DNA from: Lineus longissimus
Lineage: Eukaryota > Nemertea > Pilidiophora > Heteronemertea > Lineidae
Direction of reading: 5' to 3'
Length of the DNA: 64,000 nucleotides
NCBI RefSeq assembly: GCF_910592395.1
Contig: NC_088316.1
Coordinates: 7,318,001 to 7,382,000, forward strand
How positions within the stretch are numbered: the stretch's first letter is position 1; every line of letters begins with the position of its first letter. The translations under genes were made by a program, and so were the position numbers. The notes under the pieces are model-generated. The model was given only the letters and a program-made list of their open reading frames with translations, was not told where the DNA came from and ran no database searches. Below are positions 20,955 through 31,989 of this stretch, one piece after another.

Positions 20955-21152
20955 CATATGTGACCCGTCATAGCAAAACCAGGCGCATGTCGCTCTCAGC
21001 TTGGCAGGCTGAGACGGACTGTTTGTTCAATTCTCTATTGTCTGCCTTTTGTGAAATATGAGCACATCAATTTCTTCCATTATCTCCTGGTGTCATTTAG
21101 GCTCATCTTCTGTGCGACATGCGCCTGGTTTTGCTGTGACGGGTCACATATG
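20955..21152. mobile_element. ~195-bp MITE with ~36-bp TIRs
   Basis: CATATGTGACCCGTCATAGC and the next ~18 bp (to about 20992) are mirrored by the reverse complement at about 21115-21152, with one mismatch. Flanking AT-rich words suggest a TA or ATAT target site. No coding capacity. Confidence 0.9.
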
Positions 21153-21980
21153 AGCTCTGCGCTTGAACTAAAGTTTTTGATCAATCATGTATCTCACCTT
21201 GGTTGTCCATTTTGTATCGGCCATTTCGAAATATGAAAAAAGGCATCATTACTTTTCGTTTTCTACTTTTTGTCTCCGGACAGCTCGAGATGGCCCAAAA
21301 AATATGGGTAAGGGAAACACTTTCTCTTTTTTGTGCACTACCATTTCCACAATATACTCATATTGGGTATCATTTCAATCCTGGTTGGCTTACGTCATCG
21401 ATGACATCATCGAAGGTCAAAAGGTCATACCGAAAGTGATAAAGTAAAAATCCCCCGAAATTAGTCTGTGTCCCAAGGGTGAGAAATTCACTTTTGATGT
21501 GACACCCCTGCTGTATTTTTTTGACAGTTGGACCATGTCAGGGGGAAGGACTTGGACGCGCGAAAACTGTTATTGGACAGATGAATTCAATTGTGCAACT
21601 TCTCCAGACACCTTTTTGTGATAGAGGGACGGCATCACCGAAAGCTATTTATTGGGGTTAGGGGAAACTAAATTGGCTATAACTCAGCAGTGCAACATTC
21701 GATGATTATTTATGACCGCGTATTATTTGTCTTAATGTATGATACAATGTGGTATTATATAAAATTAGATTGATTGACCTTCAAGATCACTTGCGGTCAA
21801 AAGGTCAACAGGAGTGGGTCATGCCCAAGATCTAGCACTTTTCCACAAATAAATGCTTTAAAGATGCCCACCCACGACAGTTATATCTCAAAGGGCAACT
21901 GGAATCGACTCTTTGGGTCCCAGATGTTTTTAAATAACGTAGGGTATTTCAATTGGATGCCCTATGACCTGTAATTTGAA
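21153..21980. other. no gene seen
   Basis: Non-coding. Short overlapping frames (e.g. 21187-21447) have no coding character. Confidence 0.45.
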
Positions 21981-21984
21981 GGTC

Positions 21985-22395
21985 ACAAATCTGAAAATCA
22001 CCGATCTGAGACACCATGTGATCCAAAATTTCCGATCTGAGACACTATGCACCAACCTCCGATCTGAGAAACCTCGTGATCAAAAACCTCCGATCTGAGA
22101 CATCAAGCACCCTACCTCCGATGTGAGACACCATGTGATCCAAAACCTACGATGTGAGACACCAAGCACCATACATCCGATGTGAGACTCCAAGCACCAT
22201 ACATTCGATGTGAGACACCATGTCATCCAAAACTTCTGATCTGAGACACCAAGCACCCTACCTCCAATCTGAGACACCATATGATATAAAACCTCCGATC
22301 TGTGACACCAAGCACAATACATCCGATTTGAGACACCATGTCTCTGAAACACCAAACACCTACCTCAAATCTGAAACACAATGTGATCCAAAAGC
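21985..22395 (+). repeat. ~30-bp minisatellite, ~13 units, two alternating types
   Basis: Units centre on CCGATCTGAGACACCA or CCGATGTGAGACACCA, followed by either TGTGATCCAAAA or AGCACCATA. The two spacer types tend to alternate, giving a partial ~60-bp higher-order period. Confidence 0.95.
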
Positions 22396-22767
22396 AAGCC
22401 TAATTCTAAACAATGCAGTCTGTTTCACCCCAGGTAGAGATTAATTACCAGTAAATATACCATGCTTATTTATTTTTTTAATTTTTAATGAAACCTCCTA
22501 AAAGGAGACGAATATACAAATTAAATACACCAATGACATAGATAATGCACAAAATAGATAATACATATTGGACATAATACAAGACTGATATTGACTGACT
22601 TGTATAAAGACTGACTTGTATAAAGTAGACGGGATATTGCTGTGGTGAGTAATTTGGCGAGGGTCTTCTCAGTAGAGTCTGGTTTATTATAAGATTGACT
22701 AAAAATGAAGGACCGTTGTGAATCAGTAACCCATCTGGTGTATTAAAACCTGACTTGCCTCGCTTAA

Positions 22768-23263
22768 AGGGAACTGACACCGCCTAGCGGTTAAGCCAAT
22801 TTTTCGACTTTCACCGCCCGAGAAAGTCAAACTTCCGACTTCCTGTTCGAGTTCAGATTTGTAGCTCCGCCCCCAATGCCCGAGCATGCGCAGTTCAATT
22901 TGTTATTATTGAGAATCATGTCGAAAGTTCGCGTAATGGGGCGACCAAAAAAGGTCTCAAAAGCCGACCAGCGGCTATGGATTTCGCGTGAGACGCTGGC
23001 GATATGGAAAGTAATACGGAAGGAGTTGAATTTGAAGACAAATGATGAAGTTGCCCAACATTTGGCCGACTTGTACTACGAGAAAACAGCCGTGAGTCAG
23101 GCGGACTTGCATTCATGAGTTTTCGTAGTAAATTCCATAGTAGTGACGTCACTCAATGATTGACAGCTAGGCGCAATGTTTCATTCATGCCTCGTTCTGA
23201 TCACCCGATACGCGGGAAATGAAAACGAGGTTATACGAACTGGCTGGGCGGTGTCAGTTCCCT
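22768..23263. mobile_element. 496-bp TIR element with TTAA target sites, carrying an exon
   Basis: TIRs AGGGAACTGACACCGCC (22768-22784) and its reverse complement (23247-23263) are flanked by TTAA on both sides (22764-22767; 23264-23267), the hallmark of piggyBac/Kolobok-type transposition. The inside is GC-richer than the surroundings, with a CTCCGCCCCC GC box and GCATGCGCAG (NRF1-type site) ahead of an ATG at 22918. No transposase is encoded, so it is non-autonomous. Confidence 0.85.
22918..23118 (+). CDS. small AT-hook-like protein or first exon inside TIR element
   Basis: A 66-codon frame, MSKVRVMGRPKKVSKADQ at its start: GRPKK resembles an AT-hook DNA-binding core. The following ~40 residues form a well-ordered helical-looking segment (WISRETLAIWKVIRKELNL). 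It stops at 23116-23118, but a strong donor, GCC|GTGAGT, occurs in phase at 23091/23092, so it may be a first exon spliced to something outside the TIR element. GC-box and NRF1-type sites lie 30-60 bp upstream. Whether it is expressed is unknown. Confidence 0.45.
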   Translation: MSKVRVMGRPKKVSKADQRLWISRETLAIWKVIRKELNLKTNDEVAQHLADLYYEKTAVSQADLHS

Positions 23264-23267
23264 TTAA

Positions 23268-23680
23268 ACGTGAAAGCAACTGTAAGTGGTGAGAGACACA
23301 GTTTTAGAATAGAGTCCAAAAGGGTAACTTTTACAACAATCCGATAGATAATTTGATAAAAACGCTATATTGAGGTCCCTCGCAGGTAAAATATCGAAAC
23401 CTGTTGGTCATGAATAACATCTTTGACACTTTTTATACCAGCAGCATTCACAAGTTTGGTGTGATGACTGCGCTTAGGGATACCAAAAATACGTTTGATA
23501 CAAGCCCCCGGAAGGGAAACCAGCTCAATAGACCGAAGGCTCTGCGCCATGCGGCAGAGATCCTGTTCTCAATGTGGGTCACAGGTTTCATATCGCTTCT
23601 AAAGTTAACACCAAGGATTTCTAAACTGTTAGTGATTGCAATAGTGTCATCACCAAGGTGTAAAGAGGGGAGTTGTTTCT
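23268..23680. other. no gene seen
   Basis: Non-coding; the minus-strand and plus-strand ORFs here are short and without recognisable character. Confidence 0.4.
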
Positions 23681-25247
23681 ATAGCGGAGTGTCAGTTGCA
23701 ACATCCTGGTTGCAGCAGAAACGTTATAGGCCGTAGATCTTGCTATCCTCAAAGATGGTGGAAGTACAATGAGTCAGCAGTTGTGTGTGTAATTCCATGC
23801 AGAGAATATAAATCAATACAGAGTATGATTATATAAAGTTACCAATTTATTTCGACGTCCGTTCGAGATGTACGTGTAGTTGACAAGGCAGAGTTCATAC
23901 AAGATGGTTGATACAGACGTGTCAATGAGTTGGAGCAGCAGAATAGGTTCCTATAGCTGGGTGTCCAAACCAAGGATGTAGCCTATTCGCTTGCTATTCC
24001 GGAACTCCCAAACAAGATCACAGAGCGACCTCAGATAGTCTAGCAGTTATGAAACAGTTACGAGACCAAAACTTTTTACTAACAACGATCACAAAATAAA
24101 GTTATCATACTTGACTTGCTTCAAGAACTGTCAAACCCGTCAATCACGGACCTACGAGACAGGGAATAATTGCATAAAACATGTAAAATGTAACTCAAAA
24201 TGGTCCCTTAAACGACTTGCACCCATTAGCTCGTCACGGACTCCTATGTCTAAATCATTAAATTCGCAAATAATCACATTTGGAGCCAAAACCTGACAAA
24301 AGGAATGTTATACCCTAACGACGAGACTTTAAGTCGCCTTATGTTTTAGACTACTACTGATAAAGGCCTCTCAAAATTTTATAAACGGTGATAAGTGCCC
24401 TTTTACACGACCACAATTTACGGCTATTAAACAACCGAATTTAATAACTTAATGAAGCCCTAAAATCCCTGTCTGGACAGTAAATCCGGCATTAAGAGTT
24501 GTTACATCCACACGGTCAGCCTAGACTGTCTTAAACGGAAGTTACGCGTACTGTACACAATACATAGTAGCGGAGTCCGAGTTGCAGCATCCTGGTTGCA
24601 GCAGAAACGTTATAGGCCGTAGATCTTGCTATCCTCAAAGACGATGGAAGTACAATGAGTCGGCAATTGCGTGTGTAATTCCATGCAGAGTATATAAATC
24701 CATACAGAGTATGATTATATAAAGTTACCAATTTATTTCGACGTCCGTTTGAGATGTATATGTAGTTGGCAAGGCAGAGCTCATACGAGATGGTTGATAC
24801 AGACGTATCAATGAGCTGGAGCAGCAGAATAGGTTCCGATAGCTGGCTGTCCAAACCAAGGATGTAGCCTATTCGCTTGCTATTCCGGAACTCCAAACAA
24901 GATCACAGAGCGACCTCATATAGTCTAGCAGTTATGAAACAGTTACGAAACCAAAACTTTTTACTAACAACGATCACAAAATAAAGTTATCATACTTGAC
25001 TTGCTTCAAGAACTGTCAAACCCGTCAATCACGGACCTACGAGACAGGGAATAATTGCATAAAACATGTAAAATGTAACTCAAAATGGTCCCGTAAACAA
25101 CTTGCATCCATTAGCTCGTCACGGACTCCTATGTCTTAATCATTAAATTCCCAAATAATCAAATCCGGCATTAAGAGTTATTACATCCACACAGTCAGCC
25201 TAGGCTGTCTTATACGGAAGTTACGCCTACTTTACACAATTCATAGT
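23681..25247 (-). repeat. direct tandem duplication (889- and 680-bp copies), probable LTR material
   Basis: Copy 1 (23681-24568) and copy 2 (24567-25247) are near-identical, starting TAGCGGAG and ending ACACAAT(A/T)CATAG. Copy 2 lacks ~210 bp present in copy 1 (about 24275-24482). On the minus strand the sequence just beyond copy 2 is a purine tract AAGGGGGAGG (25285-25294 region) followed by TGTTACAG, the arrangement of a polypurine tract and LTR start in Gypsy-type retrotransposons. The duplicated unit does not coincide with the presumed LTR edge, so it is probably an internal LTR duplication. No gag or pol frame is adjacent. Confidence 0.6.
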
Positions 25248-25299
25248 TTAACAATGAACTTCATGATAAAGTAGCCAACTGTAACACCTCCCCCTTAGG

Positions 25300-25809
25300 A
25301 GAAGATTCGTCCCGAATCTAAATTTGTCATGATACTCATGACTGAGTATGTCAGCAATTAAAAATATTTTACATTGCATAACCAATGCCATTGTTATGAT
25401 GAAATTGAAATACAATACATACATCATCCCAAATTTTACCTACTCTCATGAAATTCATGTGTTAGCTACAGAGAGCACAAATCTGCTCTATCATTTTTCA
25501 TCACCAGGCCATCTAATATGTCCTTGTTATTACCATCTGAAAGTTAAGCAAAGCGCTGGAAACGACTTTATATTCAGTGGTATATTTCCCAATTCTATGT
25601 TCCAATATTCTCCTGGTATCTCCTGAAGTCTATAGCTCCAATATTCTACTGGTATCCCTAGGCCTGGTAAGCATTGGCCATGGCAAGCAATAAGCGCAAG
25701 CAAAATATTTTTAGATTATCGCCCATGGCAATTGTCGGGGCCGCCGGTTAAACGTTTTGATTTTTTATTGAATCGTGGTAAATCCGTAAACAATTGCTTT
25801 GACTGATAA
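25300..25809. other. no gene seen
   Basis: Non-coding. The first ~60 bp could be the tail of a decayed retroelement reading on the minus strand. Confidence 0.4.
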
Positions 25810-25818
25810 GTGACGAGT

Positions 25819-26317
25819 CAAGGAGGATACCGCGGTGACGTCATATCACGTGATCACATCCCATATTAGTGATCGCTATGGCCAATCGGATCTTACAGGG
25901 GCGCTAACTCGACAATTAGAGGGGATCTATGGGGATCTATGCGAGTTTTAGGTCCTACAGGTCTCGAACTTGTAAAATCTGTAAACATGCCTCAAAATCC
26001 CATTATGATAATGAAGAGTTTGCCCCATATCTGGGAGACTGTTTTGAAACCATCGCTAATTTTGGAAGATCGGTGCCCGGCTATTTGGTTTTAAAAACCC
26101 TATTTTTCGCCATCAAAACAGCACTTTTCATTATTCAAATGATAACTTATTGTCTGAAGACTTATTTCATAGCAGAAAAGTACTAATAACTCTGATTTGA
26201 TGCGAAAAATCTAACTTTGTTTGATGACTTGATTTTCCCTTGGCCGTGGATCGAGTTTGTTTACAATATGCAGCGCCATCTTGGAAAAGCCGTGACGTCA
26301 CCGCGGTATCCTCCTTG
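25819..26317. mobile_element. 499-bp element, perfect 25-bp TIRs, 9-bp target duplication
   Basis: TIR CAAGGAGGATACCGCGGTGA plus CGTCA (25819-25843) is matched perfectly by its reverse complement at 26293-26317. Both sides carry GTGACGAGT (25810-25818 and 26318-26326). A 9-bp duplication fits Mutator-like (MULE) or Merlin elements. TGACGTCA, a CREB-type site, sits at the inner edge of each TIR. An 86-codon ORF is inside. A MULE transposase exon begins ~210 bp to the right and is a possible source of transposase. Confidence 0.95.
25929..26186 (+). CDS. small Cys/aromatic-rich ORF inside the 499-bp element
   Basis: An 85-aa frame starting MGIYASFRSYRSRTCKICK, with CxxC near the N-terminus and a hydrophobic C-terminal half (about 50-80) that could span a membrane. 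It is not recognised. It occupies half of the 499-bp TIR element and ends 131 bp before its right end. It could be a chance frame; comparing element copies would decide. Confidence 0.3.
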   Translation: MGIYASFRSYRSRTCKICKHASKSHYDNEEFAPYLGDCFETIANFGRSVPGYLVLKTLFFAIKTALFIIQMITYCLKTYFIAEKY

Positions 26318-26529
26318 GTGACGAGTTGAAGAACCTGGAGAATCAAATATACCGGGTACGATTATCAAAAATCAATTAGAAAAAGAATTTGGGAGGTCAT
26401 ATGACAGACGTTCCAATTTTTGGAATGTTCCAATTTCTTTTGGAACTCCAAGCATACTGAAATTGGTATGTCTGATTTATTTTGAACGAACCAAAATTTC
26501 AGGTTTTCCCCCTACTTTGGCATATTTAC

Positions 26530-27339
26530 CTGACGATATACATTTTGAGTCATGTGAAAGAAACATCCTTTCACCTCCACGTCGGGGAACACGCCCAGTA
26601 TGGCATTCATGGCTGCCCGTTCGAAGTCAATGAGCACTTTTGTCGGCTGGAGGCCGTTCACCCCACCTGCGATGGCCGACACTTCTTGAAGAACACGCGC
26701 ATGGGTATCCTGTCTCTTATTGGTGATGAGAGCGTACACACTAGGGAAAACACTTCCGTTAGCTGTTAAACTGTGAATGGTGTACAGTTGGAAAAAGACT
26801 TCTGGCACTACTTTAAATGTTCCGTCGGCAAACCAGAAATCAGACGTTGCAAGGCATTGTTGCCCATCTTCACTCATATAAATGAGTATTCTGTCAGCTT
26901 CTCCTTCACCATTATCAAACCGTAAAAAGATACCATCTCTAGCTGTCATTTGAGACTGTCTGGGGATAATAACATCTGCAGCTCTGGCCGGGACAGGAGG
27001 TTGGTTTCCAGCACGCTGTCTGTTTCGTCGGATATTTCTGCGGACGTTTGTTATGGGTGTCATAGCTCCAGAGGCTGCATCACTCATGTTTTGCACTCCT
27101 GCTGTAATTATCTGTTGTGGAGTTTCTTCTGTTTCTTCCGCTCTCTGTTTCATATTGCTCCTCACTGTCAGCATTTCAACTCCAGCAGCATCTCCAGCAT
27201 GTGTATGGTCGTTCACCCTCTGCACAACCTGGTTGTTCATGATGTGCAACTTTGCTTTGCACTCACTTCGTCGTCTTTGCTCACATTCCCAACTTTCCTT
27301 CCCCTCGCTTAAATCTTTTTGCTTAACATAACAGAAACC
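26530..27339 (-). CDS. FLYWCH zinc finger plus MULE transposase, one exon
   Basis: The frame is open from a probable 3' splice site near 27339 (stop at 27340-27342) to a CAG|GTAAAT donor at 26530, so it is one exon of a larger gene. The N-terminal part, upstream of the nominal start, has the FLYWCH pattern: F/Y, W-E-C (WECEQRRRSEC), then H-T-H (NDHTHAGD). Residues ~135-245 form the first half of a MULE transposase domain: FWFADGTFKVVPEVFFQLYT, then ALITNKRQDT, VLIDFERAAMNAI and CFFHMTQNVYRQ. The catalytic Asp residues in ADGTF and DFERA are present; the C-terminal Glu would be in a missing exon. It could be an element gene or a host gene derived from one. Confidence 0.85.
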
Positions 27340-27342
27340 TTA

Positions 27343-27871
27343 AAAGAGAAGCTTCCTCCCTCCATGACTAGTTGCTATGAACTCCATGACTGATTGACAC
27401 TGGCAGAACTGTACTAGTACAAGCTCTATTGTCGGTCACATGTACATGTACTAAAAATAGATTCACAGAAACATTGTATGAGAGAGGCATTTCTCAGAAA
27501 AGGCGTATCATTAGGCAACTTTTAAAAAAAGCTGGTTAGCGTCCTTGCTTCTGAGAGGAGGTGGGTAGGGGGAGGTGTTTTTGTTTTTTTTAATTCATTT
27601 TAAGGCCGAAATATAGCTGCTGAGCAAATAAAAAAAATCTGAAATATGGAAAAATCCGGGTAGGTGTACATTCTAGTGTAAAATGCACTATAAATTTTTT
27701 TGGGCTCTCGAGCACTTTGTCGGGTAGGAAGGGGACGCCAACTAACGTTTTTTTATTCGGGCTTAGCTACGCAAGCCTATCGCGTCACAAGCATCGAAAT
27801 AGCATTCCGCTACGTAAATATATATAGAATTATCGTTACTATAAATAGAAAAGAAACAATGTATTCATAAA
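27343..27871. other. no gene seen
   Basis: Non-coding sequence between the transposase exon and the inverted minisatellite. The 5' exons of the transposase gene, if any, would lie here or beyond; none was recognised. Confidence 0.4.
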
Positions 27872-28085
27872 TCCTATGGGGGCTAATGTCCGGGGGGCAG
27901 ATGTCCTAGGGGGGCAGAAGTCCTATGGGGGCTAATGTCCGGGGGGCAAATGTCCGGGGGGCAGATGTCCTAGGGGGGCTAAATGTCCGGGTGGCAAAAA
28001 TCCGGGGGGCAGATGTCCTAGGGGGCAGAAGTCCGGGGGCAGAAGTCCGGGGGGCAAATGTCCAGGGGGGAAGTGTCCTGATACC
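27872..28085 (-). repeat. GGGGGGCAAATGTCC minisatellite, ~13 units (inverse of 8.2-kb array)
   Basis: Exact reverse-complement unit types of the array at 8161-8512 (GGGGGGCAGATGTCC, GGGGGCTAATGTCC, TAGGGGGGCAGAAGTCC). It ends at TGTCCTGATACC. The R1 right fragment follows directly. Confidence 0.95.
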
Positions 28086-28160
28086 TTTTCAATGATGGGA
28101 ACTGCGACTGTGGAATTGAAAGCGACTGGACAGCCGACAGCTTCGTAATAATGCCCTTAA
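28086..28160 (+). repeat. R1 dispersed repeat, right fragment
   Basis: Matches the second part of R1 (CAATGATGGGAACTG through GCCGACAGCTTCGTAATAATG and CCCTTA). Its left part is absent here and present at 8115-8160. Confidence 0.6.
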
Positions 28161-31100
28161 GGTTCGGGTTCACATACAGCCAGCACTTTTGATAAGCGGC
28201 GATCCTTTGAATTATTGCTTACTTCATACCATTTAAACGCAGATTTAATTCTCTTCCTCGCGCAGATATCCTCTTTTCAAAGATTTGCTTCAATGCAGTT
28301 TTCGGCTTTCATGGTCGGTCAGTCAGAGAGATAGGCCCATTGACCTTGTTTACAATTGACCACAAGTGATCGCAACTGACCACAGAATATCCGAACAGCT
28401 AGAGGCAGTGGAGGGAATGAAGTGAATTACAGTAACAAAGCTGTTACTAGCGGTCGGCACGTGATATTTTCAGATTTCTATTACAAGTTTTCTATTTAAT
28501 GGATGGCTATATTTGAAAACTTATTTTTTGACAATATAGCCATCTGTGCATTCTATATCCTAACGATCGCTTAACATTTGGGCGGAAAAAACGCAATATT
28601 CAGAAAATGGTAAATCTATGCCTTTTGGGGCAATAGTTTGTTTATACCAATTAAATGGAATGTATTGATAGAAAAAACGCATCGTATGAATATAAGATAT
28701 AGATATAAATAAGCACCTGCACGCACCATGCCTCGATGTGAGAGTCCAAATCGGAAACGGATATGACGTATCGTGAAGTCTGCAGGTCTGTTCAAAACTT
28801 AAATTACGACCGCTATTTAAAAGCTGATTAACTCTATTCTAATCGGTCAAAATGGAAATTTGTTTATGAAAAGCGGCAGACAAAGGTTGAAATTAAAACA
28901 TACAGTGAAATAAATAGGTACCCTTTGTGAGCAATATGTTATAGATATTTTTGTTGGAAGCGCACAATAGATGTGTCATAGGTGAACCCCAGCCTCAATA
29001 ATACCAATGGTCCTTTAAGGCCCACTACACATTAACACTGTATATATCAATTTGATTTGAGGCTGCCCCTTCTATTCTCGGTAGACTAAAGTATGACTAT
29101 GATCAATACTAAAAAATCAATTATTGCAATTTAATTAGCCAATTAAATATAGCATTAACTGTTAATAAACATCTGCAGATACTTCAGTTTATCAGCTGCG
29201 GAGCGTATTGTGACTCAATGTATCTCTGCTGGAACAGTGAATCAACAAATATAAAAGTAGGAGTATAAAGAAAAAAAGATTAGAAATCATTGGGCAACTC
29301 AACCCGAAGCAAAGCAAAGGTAGGTGTGTCTTTCACTCAAAGGGCGAAGATAGATAACGAATTTGATTGTGTCTTGTGTAAGACCAGCTGCGACTGCCAC
29401 TTACCATGGTTACAGGCCAAGTCAGCGGCAACAGCGTATGCGACATATTAAAAGGTGCAAAATCCGGATGCTATTCTCATTAGATTCTTAGTACTTCGTA
29501 CAGATTCGTGTACTGTATTACGGATGGCTAGATATTGGATGTTGGTTCTAAATACAGTAGAATAGAACCATCAGCCGATACCCAGTTTAACGTAAGTTTG
29601 CCTACCCAGAGGTGAGATCTTGACTCACAGTTTCGATGCAAGAGGGACTGCGGTCGCTCAGCAGAGAGATACCGAAAGAACCAACTAAAATACTCGATAT
29701 ATGTTTCATGATTTTGTTGGGATAATTTTACAGAGAGGGGGATTAACTTGATAGAATATAGAACAACCCAATAGGCCTAATTAGTGGATAGAAGCGCAGG
29801 CGGGATATGACCTACCTTGGCTATGAGGCCATATCAGGAACGGGGAACATGATTTTCATGCCTGGCTATAGACAATTTAGCCTTCAGCCTCACATACATG
29901 TAGCTGAGGAATAATCGGAAATTATGGATTACCGTAGAAATTACCCGCGTCCCTGATATGCGTCCATTGCCTAGGATGGTCGAAGAGAAAAAGCCACGTT
30001 TCCTAGTTTGTGCCCATATGTTACCCTTCGGGAGTCAAACGTGTCATCAGATCATCGGAAAGGACCAATCACAAAATGCTAGCATGGGATGATACACTCG
30101 TGATCGACACAATATGTTGTCATTTAATGCAGTAATCGCAGGTTTGCTAACCTTAACAGACACCAGCTTGGCTCACGTAAATATTAACCACATGTCTGAT
30201 CCAAAAATGTATGCTCTAAGGCCTAGAATGGTAAAGTCCAAAAATATAACAAACAGTGTTTCTGGACACTGTTACAGCTCCCTCCTTCGAAGAAGACGCG
30301 TCCTCGCGTCTTGGAAGAAATGTTGGCATAAGATGTCGCACTATTGCATGTACACAATTGAATGAGATGAAGTAATTCCTATAAACATAGCGCTAAATGA
30401 TGTTATGTTAAGATGGGAAAAGATGAGATTGTTATTATACATGTACATGTATATGACATAGGATGATCATGATGATCATAATGATGATAACATTTTGATG
30501 ACGTTGACGACAATGACAATGATGAATACCACACATCAACTATGGATTTAAGACGAATGTTTTACTAGCTATTGGTTTAGACTAGCACTTAGTTCTAATT
30601 TTGATTATAGGGGACTTTTTGTAATTAAATCAACTCTAATATATTACCCTTGAATTTGTCCGGTTGCTTCTGCCTGAATTATTTACTACAACCCCGTACT
30701 AAATATTTTCCGCAATGAAGTTGTGGTAATCGGCCTAATCAAAAATTTAATTTTTTGAAAGATAAAAAAATCTACCATAATTTGGTCAATTTATCTTTCC
30801 TTTACCATGTTTTAAGTGAAAGCCTTAACAAAACAGTGCAGAGGCCAGTGCTTGAATTGTGCTCAGTCATTTTCGTCCGAATATTTATATAGGTATACTG
30901 ATCTCTGTACGCTCCTTCACTCGAAGTGCACCGAACTGGGTCTAATCAGTGGTATGAAAAGCCACAATTTGATGCGTACATACTAAATGGATGGCCCCTT
31001 ACTGTTATTTTCACTTGAGGTCAATTCTACCAGGAAACTTGAAACAATGAGAAGCCAGAAGGCTACAAGGTCATGACAATACAAACTAAAGGAGGCCTCA

Positions 31101-31425
31101 TGCCAACAAAAAACTGAATGCATGCTACTGGCCTAATGTCATCCACACATTGAAGTAATCCAACAAGCACAGTCCAGCGATATTTTGAAAAGTTTACCAG
31201 TCCCAGAACTTGGATGAAAGATGCATGACATTATAAAACAAACCACCTTAGCCCAGGCATACTTTCTGGGTAAGAATAATAAAACTGAAAAATTCCTACC
31301 AACCATTTTTTATCATTTCCTATCAAAATATAAGACAGGTGCAAATGCAACAATGCGAAAACCTAAAAGGGACAAAACTTTGGTTCATCTGCTGAGCGGT
31401 TATAAATGTTATAATGTATATACCC
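28161..31425. other. long stretch without genes
   Basis: About 3.3 kb of AT-rich non-coding sequence. A GAT/GAC-rich microsatellite lies at about 30465-30525. The ORFs here (e.g. 30114-30365) have no coding features. Confidence 0.5.
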
Positions 31426-31429
31426 TTAA

Positions 31430-31642
31430 AGGGAGTCTGTAGGCAGTAGCCAGGTAGACAAGATTGAGAGTTACACAAAATCGCCAATGGGTCCCCCCTA
31501 TCTCACAGCATCTCGGAACTGTCCACGCTTGCACCTGGAATATATTTATCGATAAAATGAACACGACCCAGTCTCCTAACTGTGCATTTTAGTCACACGA
31601 AGACCACCAATTTGACCCCCTAGCTTCTGCCTGTAGCCCCCT
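31430..31642. mobile_element. 213-bp MITE with TTAA target sites
   Basis: Left end AGGGAGTCTGTAGGCAGTAGC and right end GCTTCTGCCTGTAGCCCCCT are inverted repeats with a few mismatches, flanked by TTAA at 31426-31429 and 31643-31646. Related partial copies are at 16132-16207 and about 17340-17420. Confidence 0.85.
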
Positions 31643-31985
31643 TTAAATAGATAAGAACTGCAATCGACATTGCATGACGTATAAATCTCGGACCATAATT
31701 CATCTGAGGACTCCGAGTAATAATAAAGTGCAGCAGGATTCTAAATAGCAGTTTACACCTAATAACAAATAAACAACAAATATGCGGGATACAAAAGTAT
31801 TGTACAAAGGAGCATCAAACTTAAGGATATTGTTTTGTGGCCATATCACCACACACTCCAACAATCAAGTACAGCTACACGATAATTGCCTACCCCTTTA
31901 TATACTGAAATGAGACACTTTGTACATAAAGCTGACACAGAAATAAAACTGTACCAATTCCATACTCAGTTAACATAAGAAATTT
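31643..31985. other. no gene seen
   Basis: AT-rich non-coding sequence. Confidence 0.4.
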
Positions 31986-31989
31986 ACCC

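Larger units (their letters stand above)
8161..28085. mobile_element. candidate giant foldback (TU/FB-like) element, 19.9 kb
   Basis: Seen: inverted arrays of the same 15-17-bp unit at both ends, outermost 20 bp alignable as inverted repeats (GGATTCTAGGGCATTT left; GGTATCAGGACACTT as reverse complement of the right end), direct flanks TTTTCAGTG (8153-8161) and TTTTCAATG (28086-28094), and a dispersed repeat (R1) split so that its left part lies outside the left end and its right part outside the right end, in the same orientation. Known: sea urchin TU elements and Drosophila FB elements have tandem repeats in their terminal inverted repeats and 8-9-bp target duplications, and FB pairs can move large blocks. 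Inference: the interval moved or arose as one unit. Two independent arrays joined by rearrangement remain possible. Confidence 0.45.

Noticed and set aside
21985-22395. CRISPR-like array
   Set aside because: Repeats are degenerate and the spacers are just two recurring types; minisatellite.
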